Source: Lacrimispora indolis DSM 755
GTDB lineage: Bacteria > Bacillota > Clostridia > Lachnospirales > Lachnospiraceae
Length of the DNA: 64,000 nucleotides
Direction: 5' to 3'
NCBI RefSeq assembly: GCF_000526995.1
Contig: NZ_AZUI01000001.1
Coordinates: forward strand, 1,488,001-1,552,000
Below, in pieces: positions 1 through 8,475 of the stretch (the first letter of the stretch is position 1; each line of letters opens with the position of its first letter). Both the position numbers and the translations under genes were made by a program. The notes under the pieces are model-generated. The model was given only the letters and a program-made list of their open reading frames with translations. It was not told the DNA's origin and ran no database searches.

Positions 1-92
1 AATTCCAGAATAAACATGTCGCCCCACAACAGTTTATTAAGTGCCGTTACAATCTTTACGATGTAAAACACCAGCCATTCAAATAGATGCAT
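1..92 (-). CDS. AGCS-family amino acid:cation symporter, N-terminal fragment
   Basis: Only the first 30 codons are inside the window; the gene continues past its left edge. The product begins MHLFEWLVFYIVKIVTALNK and then LLWGDMFI. A short amphipathic helix followed by LN..LWG is the usual opening of alanine/glycine:sodium symporters (AGCS family), which import small amino acids with a cation. A clear GGAGGA lies 7-8 bases before the ATG. It is divergent from the GntR regulator at 367, with a palindrome between them, so that regulator probably controls it. Family call is from 30 residues only and is therefore tentative. Confidence 0.55.
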   Translation of the reverse strand, partial: MHLFEWLVFYIVKIVTALNKLLWGDMFILE

Positions 93-148
93 TTCCCTAT
101 CCTCCTTTACATATTTAGTTTTTGCTTTCTACCTTCAAGTCCGTTTTG

Positions 149-214
149 TGATGCATGATGTATGATGCATCATATGTGTTAGGTTTATTATACAACTAAA
201 AGGCATTTTGTCAA
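149..214 (-). promoter_or_regulatory. Promoter and candidate GntR operator for the symporter gene
   Basis: On the minus strand TTGACA (209-214) and TATAAT (187-192) are separated by 16 bp, a near-consensus vegetative promoter reading towards the symporter. Just after the expected start point lies the imperfect palindrome ATGATGTATGATGCATCAT (155-173), part of a run of GATGCAT/GATGTAT repeats from 149. The place (downstream of -10) and shape (short dyad) fit a repressor site of the FadR/FCD GntR class. That the adjacent GntR protein binds it is inference. Confidence 0.6.
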
Positions 215-366
215 TATTTTTTTTTAACATTTTTTATATTTCTGCGGTTGTGGGAAATATATAGACAAGCCCGGCCAACAATTGTCCCTATTATTGCTTT
301 TAAAAGAGATTTATAGTAAGATGTAAACTACAAGTAATTAAGACAAGCAGGAAGGAGAAGATGATA

Positions 367-1008
367 ATGAGTACTCTTGTGAAAATGACCTTAAGCGAAC
401 AGATATACAATATCCTAAAAAATGAGATCATGAGCGGAACCATTCCTCTGGGAAGCAAAATAACAAACAGAGAACTGCAGGAACGCTTTTTAGTTTCCTC
501 CACACCGGTGCGGGATACCATCAACAAGCTTTATCAGGATGGCCTGGTAAAAGAGGTTACTAAAACAGGCGCCCAGGTGATCAGCTTTGACTATGGATAT
601 GCGACAGAAATCAATGAATTCATTGCGGCTATCTCCTGTGTAGCTCTCAAAATGACCGTTGCCAAGGGTACTGACAGGGAAGTGACAAAGCATTTGAAGG
701 AATATTTAAAAAAGCAGACAATTGCTCCGGATGATGATGCCTACTTTGACGCAGACTTCCATTTTCATAAGTCATTTTTTGACTTCTGCGGCAATCAGTT
801 CTTAAAAGAGACCTACAAAAGATACAATCTTCTCCGTTTCCTGCTGATAAAGTTTGCTATCCGCACAGCGGAAGACCGGTCCTGCTCCACCAAGCAGCAC
901 GGGGATATTGTCAATGCCTACAGCTCCGGCCAATTTGACCTTGCCTCCCAGCTTCTGGAGCAGCACTATATCCACGGCCTTTCGCTGATTAAAGGATACA
1001 ATCCATAA
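367..1008 (+). CDS. GntR-family transcriptional regulator, FCD-type
   Basis: A 213-residue DNA-binding regulator. Residues about 5-72 form the winged helix of GntR proteins (LSEQIYNILKNEIMSG, then the STPVRDTINKL recognition helix region). The C-terminal all-helical part carries spaced acidic and histidine residues (DADFHFH, QHGDIV, LEQHYIHG), matching the metal/ligand-binding FCD domain of FadR-like regulators. The ATG at 367 is preferred over 361 because AAGGAG at 352-357 then has a 9-base rather than 3-base spacing. It is divergent from the AGCS symporter and probably regulates it; an effector such as an amino or organic acid is a guess. Confidence 0.85.
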   Translation: MSTLVKMTLSEQIYNILKNEIMSGTIPLGSKITNRELQERFLVSSTPVRDTINKLYQDGLVKEVTKTGAQVISFDYGYATEINEFIAAISCVALKMTVAKGTDREVTKHLKEYLKKQTIAPDDDAYFDADFHFHKSFFDFCGNQFLKETYKRYNLLRFLLIKFAIRTAEDRSCSTKQHGDIVNAYSSGQFDLASQLLEQHYIHGLSLIKGYNP

Positions 1009-1011
1009 GAA

Positions 1012-1137
1012 AAACCAAGAGGCTGAGTAACCGCTTTAAATCCCACCTTACGATGGGCGGGTCCTGCCTATATCCTTTCTGCTGCCGGTCGTATTTCCGG
1101 ACTTTCACCTTATAGAACGTACACCCGTTGGACGCAT
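1012..1137 (-). mobile_element. Group II intron 5' remnant (domain I fragment)
   Basis: Read on the minus strand from 1137, the sequence starts TGCGTCCAACGGGTGTACG, followed by TTCTATAAGGTGAAAGTCC and then a series of short hairpins ending near ACTCAGCCTC. The GTGCG-like start and the TATAAGGTGAAAGTCC segment are hallmarks of the 5' end of bacterial group II introns. No reverse transcriptase, domain V or 3' end is present, so this is a dead fragment of about 125 bp. It sits directly behind the GntR stop codon. Recognition is by eye only. Confidence 0.55.
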
Positions 1138-1177
1138 CAAAAAAGAAGCTGCACACTAATCACTTAGTGTGGCAGCC
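1135..1177 (-). terminator. Rho-independent terminator of the SSS symporter gene
   Basis: On the minus strand a stem built from CACACTAA and TTAGTGTG (within 1148-1176) is followed by TTCTTTTTT. It lies 90 bases behind the symporter stop codon. The stem overlaps the end of the intron remnant only by the U-run. Confidence 0.8.
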
Positions 1178-1263
1178 CCCTCTTTCCCTGCTGAAATATT
1201 CTATTTCTTTAGTTTTCTGCCTCAATCCCCTTATAGAAAATATCCGCTTATCTGACAAGGTGA

Positions 1264-2721
1264 TCAGTCATCCTCCTCCGGGACCAGCTCCGTAGTCTCA
1301 TTCTTAGGCGGCATGGCAAAGGAGAAAATAATAAATCCAATCAGCCCCGCGATCAGCCCCGGTATAATGGGCTGGCTGAATTTGACTCCAAACAGCACGC
1401 CTCCGGAAATATGCTCTAAATATACTACCACAATGGTTCCTGCTATGAGAGAAGCAATGGTTCCCGCTGATGACGCCTTTTTCCAGTAATGCCCCATAAC
1501 ATAAGGGAAGAACGAGCCTGCAGCCCGAAGGGTAAAGCAAAACATGAGAATGGATACGATGCTCTGGGTATTAAACAGGGCAATGAACATGGAGGCCACG
1601 CCTACCAGACACATAACGATTTTTGTGACTCTCATGACAGACTGGCTGGAAGCATCCGGCTTTAACACGGCCTTATAAATATCATTGGAGAAGATGGACC
1701 CTGCTCCCAAAAGATCGGAATCCGAACTTGACATGGTTGCTGAGATAATGCCGGAAAACAAAAGTCCGCAGACCACTGCTGGCATGGTGTTGATTGCCAG
1801 GATCGGAAGCGCATATCTGGCTCCCACCTCTGCAAACTGCTCAGAATTAAATTTCCCCATATTCATCAGTGCCAGGGTAATGACTCCCAGAATTGTGGGA
1901 ATAAAGGCATAGATGAAGTTGATAAGGGCTGCCAGCCAGGCTCCGCCTTTTGCTGCCTTCTCATCCTTGGCCGCATAAAAACGGGATACCGCCTCCTGCC
2001 CCACGGAGAATGTAGCTGTGTACATGATGATAAGGGAAATGATTCCGAATAAATCATAGCCCTGGAACATGCTTAAGGTTCCCTCCGGAATATTAGCCGT
2101 CACATTTTCCCAGCCTCCTGCAAACCGGAGCGCAAAAGGTACTGCAATGATCATTCCGATAACAATGAGAAACACCTGGACAAAGTCCGTCAGGGTAACA
2201 CTCCATAAGCCTCCCATAATGGAGTAGACCGTTACCACTACCGCCACGATGATGACTGCCACCTGGTAATCTATGCCCAGCATGGTGGACAAAATAACCG
2301 CTGATGCAATAAACTGTCCCGCCGTAAGCCCTACCAGGGGCAAAAGCATGATAACAGCCGTAATGATGCCGCAGGACTTATTATAACGCCTTCGGAAATA
2401 TTCCGGTACCGTCTTAACCGTTGCAGCCCTGAACCGGGGCGCAATAAAGCTTAAAATGGCAAATGCGATCCCCATGGTGATTATGTACCAGGAAGCACTG
2501 AGTCCAAAGCCTGACATCCCGTTCTGCACCACTCCAAGGGAACTTCCCCCGCCGATTTCCGTAGCAGCCAGCGTTCCGGCCATGAGAAGCGGCCCAAGGC
2601 GGCGTCCAGCCACCAGAAAGTCTGTACTGGTAGAAATCTTGGAGGATGAATACCAACCGATCCACAGCATGAGCAGCAGATAAATGATAACAATAGCAGT
2701 AACAACAACATTTGCTCCCAT
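1264..2721 (-). CDS. Sodium:solute symporter (SSS family)
   Basis: A 485-residue integral membrane protein with about 13 hydrophobic segments, the usual length and topology of PanF/PutP-like Na+-coupled transporters. The N-terminal region DFLVAGRRLGPLLMAGTLAATEIGGGS and the SSSDSDLLGAGSIFSNDIY loop are typical of the family; the latter contributes to the sodium site. The C-terminus is a short acidic tail. AGGAGGGG precedes the ATG. It is divergent from a LytTR response regulator and kinase, a layout seen for nutrient transporters induced by a sensor. The substrate (a small organic acid, vitamin or amino acid) cannot be read from the sequence. Confidence 0.88.
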   Translation of the reverse strand: MGANVVVTAIVIIYLLLMLWIGWYSSSKISTSTDFLVAGRRLGPLLMAGTLAATEIGGGSSLGVVQNGMSGFGLSASWYIITMGIAFAILSFIAPRFRAATVKTVPEYFRRRYNKSCGIITAVIMLLPLVGLTAGQFIASAVILSTMLGIDYQVAVIIVAVVVTVYSIMGGLWSVTLTDFVQVFLIVIGMIIAVPFALRFAGGWENVTANIPEGTLSMFQGYDLFGIISLIIMYTATFSVGQEAVSRFYAAKDEKAAKGGAWLAALINFIYAFIPTILGVITLALMNMGKFNSEQFAEVGARYALPILAINTMPAVVCGLLFSGIISATMSSSDSDLLGAGSIFSNDIYKAVLKPDASSQSVMRVTKIVMCLVGVASMFIALFNTQSIVSILMFCFTLRAAGSFFPYVMGHYWKKASSAGTIASLIAGTIVVVYLEHISGGVLFGVKFSQPIIPGLIAGLIGFIIFSFAMPPKNETTELVPEEDD

Positions 2722-2844
2722 AAAAAACCCCTCCTGTTTTTATATGAAAATTCTTTTATGAATCCAGTTTAACACATTCACAGGGCAGGGCACACAACCG
2801 ATTCTGCCGATTTCCCACCAAATATGCAGATTCTTTCTCTCCGC

Positions 2845-2873
2845 TTGACTTCTCTGAAAAATCTCAATAAAAT
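2845..2873 (+). promoter_or_regulatory. Promoter of the LytTR two-component operon
   Basis: TTGACT (2845-2850), a 17-bp spacer and TAAAAT (2868-2873) precede the response regulator start codon at 2899 by a short leader that contains its GGAGGG ribosome site. Confidence 0.65.
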
Positions 2874-2898
2874 GGAATGAGATCGGAGGGACTTTTCT

Positions 2899-3606
2899 AT
2901 GCTGCGTATTGCCATCTGTGACGACAGCAGAGAGGACAGGAAGAGGATTCTTGACTTTGTGCGCGACTACTATAAAAAGCATGATATGGATGCTCAGATT
3001 GATGATTTTGAAACCGCCGGAACATTGCTTTCCGCGGAAGAAACCTATGACATCTATCTTCTGGATGTCATCATGCCTGACATGACCGGCATTGAAGCCG
3101 CCAAAAGGCTGGTGAAAAAGAAAGAAGCTCCTGTAATCATATTCATCACCTCATCCTTAGAATCCGCCGTAGACGGTTACCGGGTCAATGCTTCAGGCTT
3201 TGTCTTAAAGCCCCTGGCGGAAAAGGATTTTGAGGAAACCTTAAAACGGGTCATGGAACAAAACTTTAAATCCAGGGAAGCTGCGATTTCCATCATACAT
3301 AACCGGGTTCCCATGGAGCTTAAGCTAAGCCGGATCCTGTACTTTGAAAACAGGCTGCACCGGGTCTACATTGTCCTTAAAAACGGGGAGGTTCTTTCCA
3401 TCCACCAAAAGCTCAATGAGCTTCAGGAGGAATTAAAGCCTCAGACCTGCTTTCTCCGCTGCCACCAAAGCTATATTGTAAACTTGAACCACGTGGAAGC
3501 TTTGGAAGCCACGGGCTTTGTGATGACAAACGGGGATATGGTCCCTGTTTCCCGCAATTTTTACAAGGAATGCAAATACGTTTACTATCATTTTCAATTG
3601 AAGTGA
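2899..3606 (+). CDS. LytTR-family response regulator
   Basis: 235 residues. Residues 1-120 are a CheY-like receiver: the acidic pair in ICDDSRED, the phospho-acceptor Asp in YLLDVIMPDMTG and the conserved Lys in VLKPLAEKDF. Residues about 135-235 are a LytTR DNA-binding domain (ILYFENRLHRVYI, FLRCHQSYIVNLNHVEAL, MVPVSRNFYKECK), as in AgrA and LytR. It should activate genes after phosphorylation by the kinase encoded 7 bases downstream. The divergent SSS symporter is the obvious target. Start chosen by GGAGGG ten bases upstream. Confidence 0.92.
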   Translation: MLRIAICDDSREDRKRILDFVRDYYKKHDMDAQIDDFETAGTLLSAEETYDIYLLDVIMPDMTGIEAAKRLVKKKEAPVIIFITSSLESAVDGYRVNASGFVLKPLAEKDFEETLKRVMEQNFKSREAAISIIHNRVPMELKLSRILYFENRLHRVYIVLKNGEVLSIHQKLNELQEELKPQTCFLRCHQSYIVNLNHVEALEATGFVMTNGDMVPVSRNFYKECKYVYYHFQLK

Positions 3607-3613
3607 GGCAGCC

Positions 3614-4918
3614 ATGAACGAAGCAGCATGTAATGTTATATTAAATCTGATCAATCTGGCAGTCCGCATGATGCCTATTTTTGTCTGTCTGGAGCCAAAA
3701 AGGAAGAACCGGGAAAACATCGCGGCAGTATCCGTTTATCTCTGGGTCATCATGGTATCCCTCCAATCTCTGTTTCACATCAGGGAACCGGTGTTTCTCT
3801 TCGTCCAGGGGATCTTCTCCTGCCTCTTTTTTCTCCTTCTTCTCATATTTTTTAACGGAGAGCTGATAAAAAAGGTATTTCTTTACTTATCCGCCTGGCT
3901 TTTTGCAGTCTTATCCATGTCATTAAACGAGTTTGCCGCCTCGGTTTTGGGAAAATCCATATTCCTTTCCTACAGTCAGATCTGCGTCATCGTTTCCTTC
4001 CTGTCCGCCTGCGGATTTTATATTTTTGTCCGTTACTGGCTAAAGGATAGGACCGGTCAGCTTTTTATCCAGCTGTCCAGACGCTCCCATCTGCTCCTTG
4101 CCGCGTATCCGGCTATTTCCCTGGCCATTTCCCTGTTTGGCACCTCCACCATCTTTTCCAGAGAATCCCTTGCAAAAAGAGGGTTTGAAGATGTGGTTTT
4201 CTATCTTGCCTTCTGCACCATGATCCTGGTGCTTTATGTCATGATCCTGGACGGCACCCTGGAAGCTGTATCCAGAAAGAAAACAGAGGAAGAGCTTATA
4301 TTTGCCAGGCAGCTCATCGGAAAGCAGAGAGAGCATTACAACCAGATGCTGGAACATGCAGATGAGCTTCGGATCATCCGCCACGATTTCAGGCACCATA
4401 TCCACGCCCTTCTCCATATGGACAAAGATCAGCAGAGAAAATACTTACTTGATCTAAACAAGGAGTTAGATACCCCAAAAGAGCAAAATTACTGTGAAAA
4501 TCCTGCCGTCAACCAGGTCCTTCAGGAATACGGCACCCGCTGCCAGGAAAACCAGATCGAATTCGTGGCAAGTCTGGATATATCCGCCCACATCCCAATC
4601 GATGACTTAACTCTTTGCATTGTCATCGGCAATCTTATGGAAAACTCCATGGAAGCCTGCTTAAAGCTTAAGGAAAACCGCTTTATCCATTTGCAGGCAA
4701 GGTGGATGCAGGATCATCTCATGATGCTTGCGGAAAATTCCTACAACGGCCAGATCAGAGAAAGCGGAGGAAAGCTTTTGTCCAGCAAACAGGATGGAGG
4801 CCTGGGGCTGTTAAGCATCCGCAGGATATTAAACCGGCCGGGAGATGACTTTGACATATGCTTTAACGATACCACCTTTACGGCCATGGTAAATATCATG
4901 GACCGCTCCGGCATCTGA
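3614..4918 (+). CDS. GHKL-type sensor histidine kinase (AgrC/CitA-like)
   Basis: 434 residues. The first ~215 residues contain six hydrophobic segments and no obvious extracellular domain, as in AgrC-type sensors. A coiled linker precedes the phospho-acceptor box ELRIIRHDFRHHIHALL. The ATPase domain has the N box NLMENSMEACLK and a GGLGLLSI glycine box, marking it as a SpoOB/GHKL type kinase. It follows the LytTR regulator directly and forms a pair with it. The signal is unknown; no peptide pheromone gene (agrD-like) is seen nearby, so a metabolite moved by the divergent symporter is more likely. Confidence 0.9.
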   Translation: MNEAACNVILNLINLAVRMMPIFVCLEPKRKNRENIAAVSVYLWVIMVSLQSLFHIREPVFLFVQGIFSCLFFLLLLIFFNGELIKKVFLYLSAWLFAVLSMSLNEFAASVLGKSIFLSYSQICVIVSFLSACGFYIFVRYWLKDRTGQLFIQLSRRSHLLLAAYPAISLAISLFGTSTIFSRESLAKRGFEDVVFYLAFCTMILVLYVMILDGTLEAVSRKKTEEELIFARQLIGKQREHYNQMLEHADELRIIRHDFRHHIHALLHMDKDQQRKYLLDLNKELDTPKEQNYCENPAVNQVLQEYGTRCQENQIEFVASLDISAHIPIDDLTLCIVIGNLMENSMEACLKLKENRFIHLQARWMQDHLMMLAENSYNGQIRESGGKLLSSKQDGGLGLLSIRRILNRPGDDFDICFNDTTFTAMVNIMDRSGI

Positions 4919-4938
4919 CCGGCTGGGGGACTGATGAG

Positions 4939-5109
4939 ATGGCCGCAGGAATCCTTGCATCAAAGTTTTCCAAGGTGGTTGACGGAATTTATCAGACCAT
5001 TAACATCATGGAAAATGATGAAAACAAGAAACGGATTGCAAAAAATCCGGAAGAATGCGGGATTCCATTTGATGTGAAATATCAGTATAATTACTATAAG
5101 GACTGTTAG
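4939..5109 (+). CDS. Small ORF of unknown function (56 aa), possible gene tail remnant
   Basis: A 56-residue frame starting MAAGILASKFSKVVDGIYQT and ending FDVKYQYNYYKDC. GGGGGA lies nine bases before the ATG, and it starts 20 bases after the kinase gene, ahead of a strong terminator. The composition is protein-like, but I do not recognise a family. It looks more like the C-terminal piece of a longer enzyme than a complete small protein, so it may be a leftover of a deleted gene. Confidence 0.35.
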   Translation: MAAGILASKFSKVVDGIYQTINIMENDENKKRIAKNPEECGIPFDVKYQYNYYKDC

Positions 5110-5129
5110 AACAAATTTAAGATTCTGAA

Positions 5130-5183
5130 AAAAACAAGCATGAAAAATTACCGGGAAAACCGATATGTTTCATGCTTGTTTTA
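5130..5183. terminator. Bidirectional terminator between convergent operons
   Basis: AAAACAAGCATGAAA and TTTCATGCTTGTTTT form a 15-bp stem with A-run before and T-run after, so it can end transcripts from both the kinase side and the 5220-7225 operon. Confidence 0.85.
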
Positions 5184-5219
5184 ATTTCCGCCTTTCGTCA
5201 CAGCCAAGGCATCTAACGC

Positions 5220-6140
5220 TTAACCTTTGGCCAGTATCAAAGCCGTATCCAGCGCTGAGAATGCGGGACGTTTCATGATGATCCTGGGAAATTCACTATG
5301 AATGACTAAAGACAATTCCGTTCCCATTATCTTATTTTTTAACAGCACACTTCCCCAGAACCATAATTCCACAGGCTTTTCTCCCTCATACTTGTAAAGT
5401 CCGGCCTTATAATAAACATCTCTGACAAGAGTCAGCAGTTCATCCCTGCACTCCTTAAGAATCTCTGATCCTGCTTCCTCACCCATATCACAGGCCTTTT
5501 CTGCAAGGATTGCATAAGAGGCAATTTCCGACTTCTCCATAAGCCTGTCATTGACAAAACCATTGATCTCATCTAATGTTGTTAAGCCGCTTTTCTCTGA
5601 AAACAACTGATACAGCACAGGACACTTCTGCCTTCCGTCAATATGATTGGCAGCCGCTCTTATTACCTTCATCCCCATGTGAAAACCGCTTCCCTCATCA
5701 CTGAGTACATGTCCCCAGCCTCCGCAGCGAACAATCTCCCCGGATTCCCCTCTTGCAAATGCGATGGAGCCGGTACCGCTTACCAGCACAATGGCCGGTC
5801 CGGAGGACATATGAAGAAAAATTTCACAATCATTATGGACTGTTATGCTTTCCTGTTTAAACCCCATTTCCATAAAAGATCTTCTGCATTCCTCTTCCTG
5901 CCTTTTGGAATCAATTCCGCTGGCGGCAACGCAAACCTTGATACAGTCTTCTGCCTTCAAATGATTTTCCTCCAGGACAGGCAGAATCAGGCTGCGGTAT
6001 TTTTCATTGCACAGCTTAAATCCATCTGTATTCATGGTACCTCCCGCACCATAAAACTCTCCAATGACTTTGCCCTCAGCGGACTCGATCTTCATTCGTG
6101 CAACCGTTCCGCCTATGTCTAAACCAGCATAGTATTTCAT
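5220..6140 (-). CDS. BadF/BadG-type ATPase, N-acetylglucosamine kinase-like
   Basis: 306 residues of the ASKHA fold. The phosphate-1 motif is GLDIGGTVARMKIE, phosphate-2 is IVLVSGTGSIAFARG, followed by GGWGHVLSDEGSGFHMG, which is the diagnostic stretch of eukaryotic-type NagK and related bacterial BadF/BadG kinases. It should phosphorylate an amino sugar or similar hexose in the cytoplasm. Start is fixed by AGGAGG six bases upstream. It lies 14 bases behind the SIS-domain gene, with which it forms an operon facing a ROK regulator. The exact sugar is not determined. Confidence 0.82.
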   Translation of the reverse strand: MKYYAGLDIGGTVARMKIESAEGKVIGEFYGAGGTMNTDGFKLCNEKYRSLILPVLEENHLKAEDCIKVCVAASGIDSKRQEEECRRSFMEMGFKQESITVHNDCEIFLHMSSGPAIVLVSGTGSIAFARGESGEIVRCGGWGHVLSDEGSGFHMGMKVIRAAANHIDGRQKCPVLYQLFSEKSGLTTLDEINGFVNDRLMEKSEIASYAILAEKACDMGEEAGSEILKECRDELLTLVRDVYYKAGLYKYEGEKPVELWFWGSVLLKNKIMGTELSLVIHSEFPRIIMKRPAFSALDTALILAKG

Positions 6141-6154
6141 AATACCCTCCTAAA

Positions 6155-7225
6155 TTAAGCTTTTGTATTCATTACCTGATAAAAATCATGGAATTTGGGG
6201 GTATCGCATTCAATACATTTCCGCTCCGACCCATAAACACTCATAACCTGAAAAGCAAGCAAAGCCTGGAACATGGAAAAGTAGGGTTCTCTGCTTCCGG
6301 TCAGATTCAGGACATGACTGCCCCTCTCCCAATCCAGGGAGGTTATGACAAAATTAATACAGCCCTTTTCTCTGGAATACCTCTCCAAGACTGCCATACG
6401 GTCTGAATTATGAGTCCCGGCAGGCAGAAACAGATTGCACATTCCCGGCTCTATGGTATTGTTAATCCCATGCAAGTACTCTTCAAATTCATAAGCTGCG
6501 GCAGGTACATACAAGGTTTCCAGGATTTTTAAAGCCCCTTCCTGGGCCGCATAATATCCGGCTTCCTCTGATATGAGGGTAAAATGCGGCATGGACGAAA
6601 GCAGATCTTCATTTCTTTTACAAAATTCCATGGAAGCCTCTATATTGAAAGGAGCTGCCTCTATGGATTTGTTTATTTCATCCAAGAAATGATGAAACTG
6701 TCCTTCCTCCACCCGGTTCCATAGCTGCCCCAGAATCAGACCCATAAGAGACAGAGTCAAAACCGTTCCTGTCATTCCCTTTGTCTTGGGCCCTACGGCT
6801 TCCTCACCGCATGGGATCAGCTGGTGCATGCTTCCATGTAAAGCAACAGGTGACTTAGGATCTGACGTTGCCGTTATAACTGTAAATCCATGTTCCCTCC
6901 ACTCTTTTACAGCAGATATGGTAGAAGTACTTTTACCTGATTGCGAGGAAGCAATGACAAGAGTATCTTCCGGCTTTAAAACCTTTCTAAAACCATTTAA
7001 ACGGGTGGGTACTGCTGCAGTTGTTTCAATTCCAAGAATGTTCTCCATAAAATCTGCTGCTGCCATTGACGCAATATAAGAGCTGCCTGAACCAATGAGC
7101 AGAATTCGCTTTACAGGTCTGATTCCATATTCCTTCAGCTCCCGGAATATCTCCTCCCTTTCCTTTACAATTTTTCCCCATACTGCAGGTTGTTCCTTCA
7201 AGTATTCCATCATTTTCTGTGCCAT
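6155..7225 (-). CDS. SIS-domain sugar isomerase/deglycase (GlmS/FrlB/AgaS-like)
   Basis: 356 residues with two SIS modules: ILLIGSGSSYIASMAA and VIASSQSGKSTSTISAV in the first, and the AYEFEEYLHG catalytic-type segment in the second, with a C-terminal PKFHDFYQ tail. This arrangement matches the isomerase half of GlmS and the fructosamine-6-phosphate deglycase/AgaS enzymes, which handle phosphorylated amino sugars. The longer reading frame to 7339 was rejected: AAGGAGG is placed right for ATG 7225, and the extension would overlap the divergent ROK gene. Partnered with the kinase at 5220 it would process the phosphorylated product. Confidence 0.83.
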   Translation of the reverse strand: MAQKMMEYLKEQPAVWGKIVKEREEIFRELKEYGIRPVKRILLIGSGSSYIASMAAADFMENILGIETTAAVPTRLNGFRKVLKPEDTLVIASSQSGKSTSTISAVKEWREHGFTVITATSDPKSPVALHGSMHQLIPCGEEAVGPKTKGMTGTVLTLSLMGLILGQLWNRVEEGQFHHFLDEINKSIEAAPFNIEASMEFCKRNEDLLSSMPHFTLISEEAGYYAAQEGALKILETLYVPAAAYEFEEYLHGINNTIEPGMCNLFLPAGTHNSDRMAVLERYSREKGCINFVITSLDWERGSHVLNLTGSREPYFSMFQALLAFQVMSVYGSERKCIECDTPKFHDFYQVMNTKA

Positions 7226-7320
7226 GTGTTCCTCCTTATAGAAAGCTGAAAATCGTTTGACTGGCTGTAGTTCTAATGCTATGATTCTAGTATAATGATA
7301 CCTCAGAAGGGAGCTTTGCC

Positions 7321-8472
7321 TTGAACCAGTACATGCCAAGATATCTTAAAACCAAAAACCGTATGATGATTTTTGATTTATTCCGCAACCAGCATCTTAT
7401 GAGCCGGGCAGAACTGGTCCGCATCACAGGCATCAGCTTTCCCACTGTTTCAAAAATTGTTGATAAGCTGCTGGAACTGGGCATTGTCATTGAGCTGGAA
7501 GAGACAGAACAAAGCTCAGGAGCAGGGCGGAAGGGCCACCTCCTCAAGTTCAATCCAAGAGCCTGCTATGCCATTGGCATTGAGTTTGAAGGCCAGGTTG
7601 TTCATCTGGGCCTGGTGGATATGCTGGGCACCTGCCAGTACTGCAGATCCATTTATCTTCCTGCTCAGAATCATACTTTGAAATTATCTAAGCTGACAAA
7701 GGAAATCAATACCTTAATGTCTTTGGCTGACAATGACCACATTCCGGTTCTGGGTATTGGAATCGGTTTTCCTGCCATGATTAACCCGGAAACTAACAGC
7801 ATCATTCATATGTCAGGAATGAATATTGATCATGAGGTTCCGTTTGAAGATGCATTTTCTGAATTCGCCTCATCTTTGACCGTTCCCTTTTTCCTTGATA
7901 ATGATGTGAAGTTCGCCTGTCAGGGAGAAGCTTTCTTACGCCGCAAGAACCCGGAATACCAGGATCTGATATATTTCACCCTGGGCACAGGCTGCGGTGT
8001 CAGCTACATGATGAACGGCGAGCTGTGGTATGGTGCCACTCACAAATCAGGAGAGATCGGAAACATGATGATCAGTTCCTGCCAGATACCGGGAACAGAG
8101 GTGCCAGAACCAACCACATTCGAACAGCTGATTAACTTAGAAGCCATCTATAAGCATTTCCAGATCAGCCTCCAGCAAAATCCGGGCCTGCCGGAGTCCA
8201 TACGGGAAGATATTATTAATTATCTCTGCCCCTATTTAAGCTTTACCCTTGCCAACATATCCTATCTCCTGGATATCCAGCACTGTGTGCTGACAGGAAT
8301 TGTGCCCCTTGCTTTAGGAGAAGGTTTACTGCAGAAAATACAGGATACAGTCCGCACCACCCTGACACACAACACCCTTCTGATCGAGCCTTCCATCAGC
8401 CGTGACGCAGGCATTATCGGCGCTGCGGTCACAGTGTTTAACAAACGTCTGGAGGCTCTGTTTAAAGATTAA
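7321..8472 (+). CDS. ROK-family transcriptional regulator (NagC/XylR-like)
   Basis: 383 residues with a TTG start after AGAAGGGAG. Residues ~10-65 are a winged helix (MSRAELVRITGISFPTVSKI). The rest is a ROK fold: FFLDNDVKFACQGEA and TLGTGCGVSYMMNGELWYG. The canonical ROK zinc motif (CxCGxxGCxE) is absent, and the usual GEIGH reads GEIGNM, so the metal ligands are lost; the domain probably acts only as a sugar sensor. It is divergent from the SIS/kinase operon across a 95-bp gap containing TATAAT (7291-7296), which makes it the likely repressor of that operon. Confidence 0.85.
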   Translation: MNQYMPRYLKTKNRMMIFDLFRNQHLMSRAELVRITGISFPTVSKIVDKLLELGIVIELEETEQSSGAGRKGHLLKFNPRACYAIGIEFEGQVVHLGLVDMLGTCQYCRSIYLPAQNHTLKLSKLTKEINTLMSLADNDHIPVLGIGIGFPAMINPETNSIIHMSGMNIDHEVPFEDAFSEFASSLTVPFFLDNDVKFACQGEAFLRRKNPEYQDLIYFTLGTGCGVSYMMNGELWYGATHKSGEIGNMMISSCQIPGTEVPEPTTFEQLINLEAIYKHFQISLQQNPGLPESIREDIINYLCPYLSFTLANISYLLDIQHCVLTGIVPLALGEGLLQKIQDTVRTTLTHNTLLIEPSISRDAGIIGAAVTVFNKRLEALFKD

Positions 8473-8475
8473 TTC

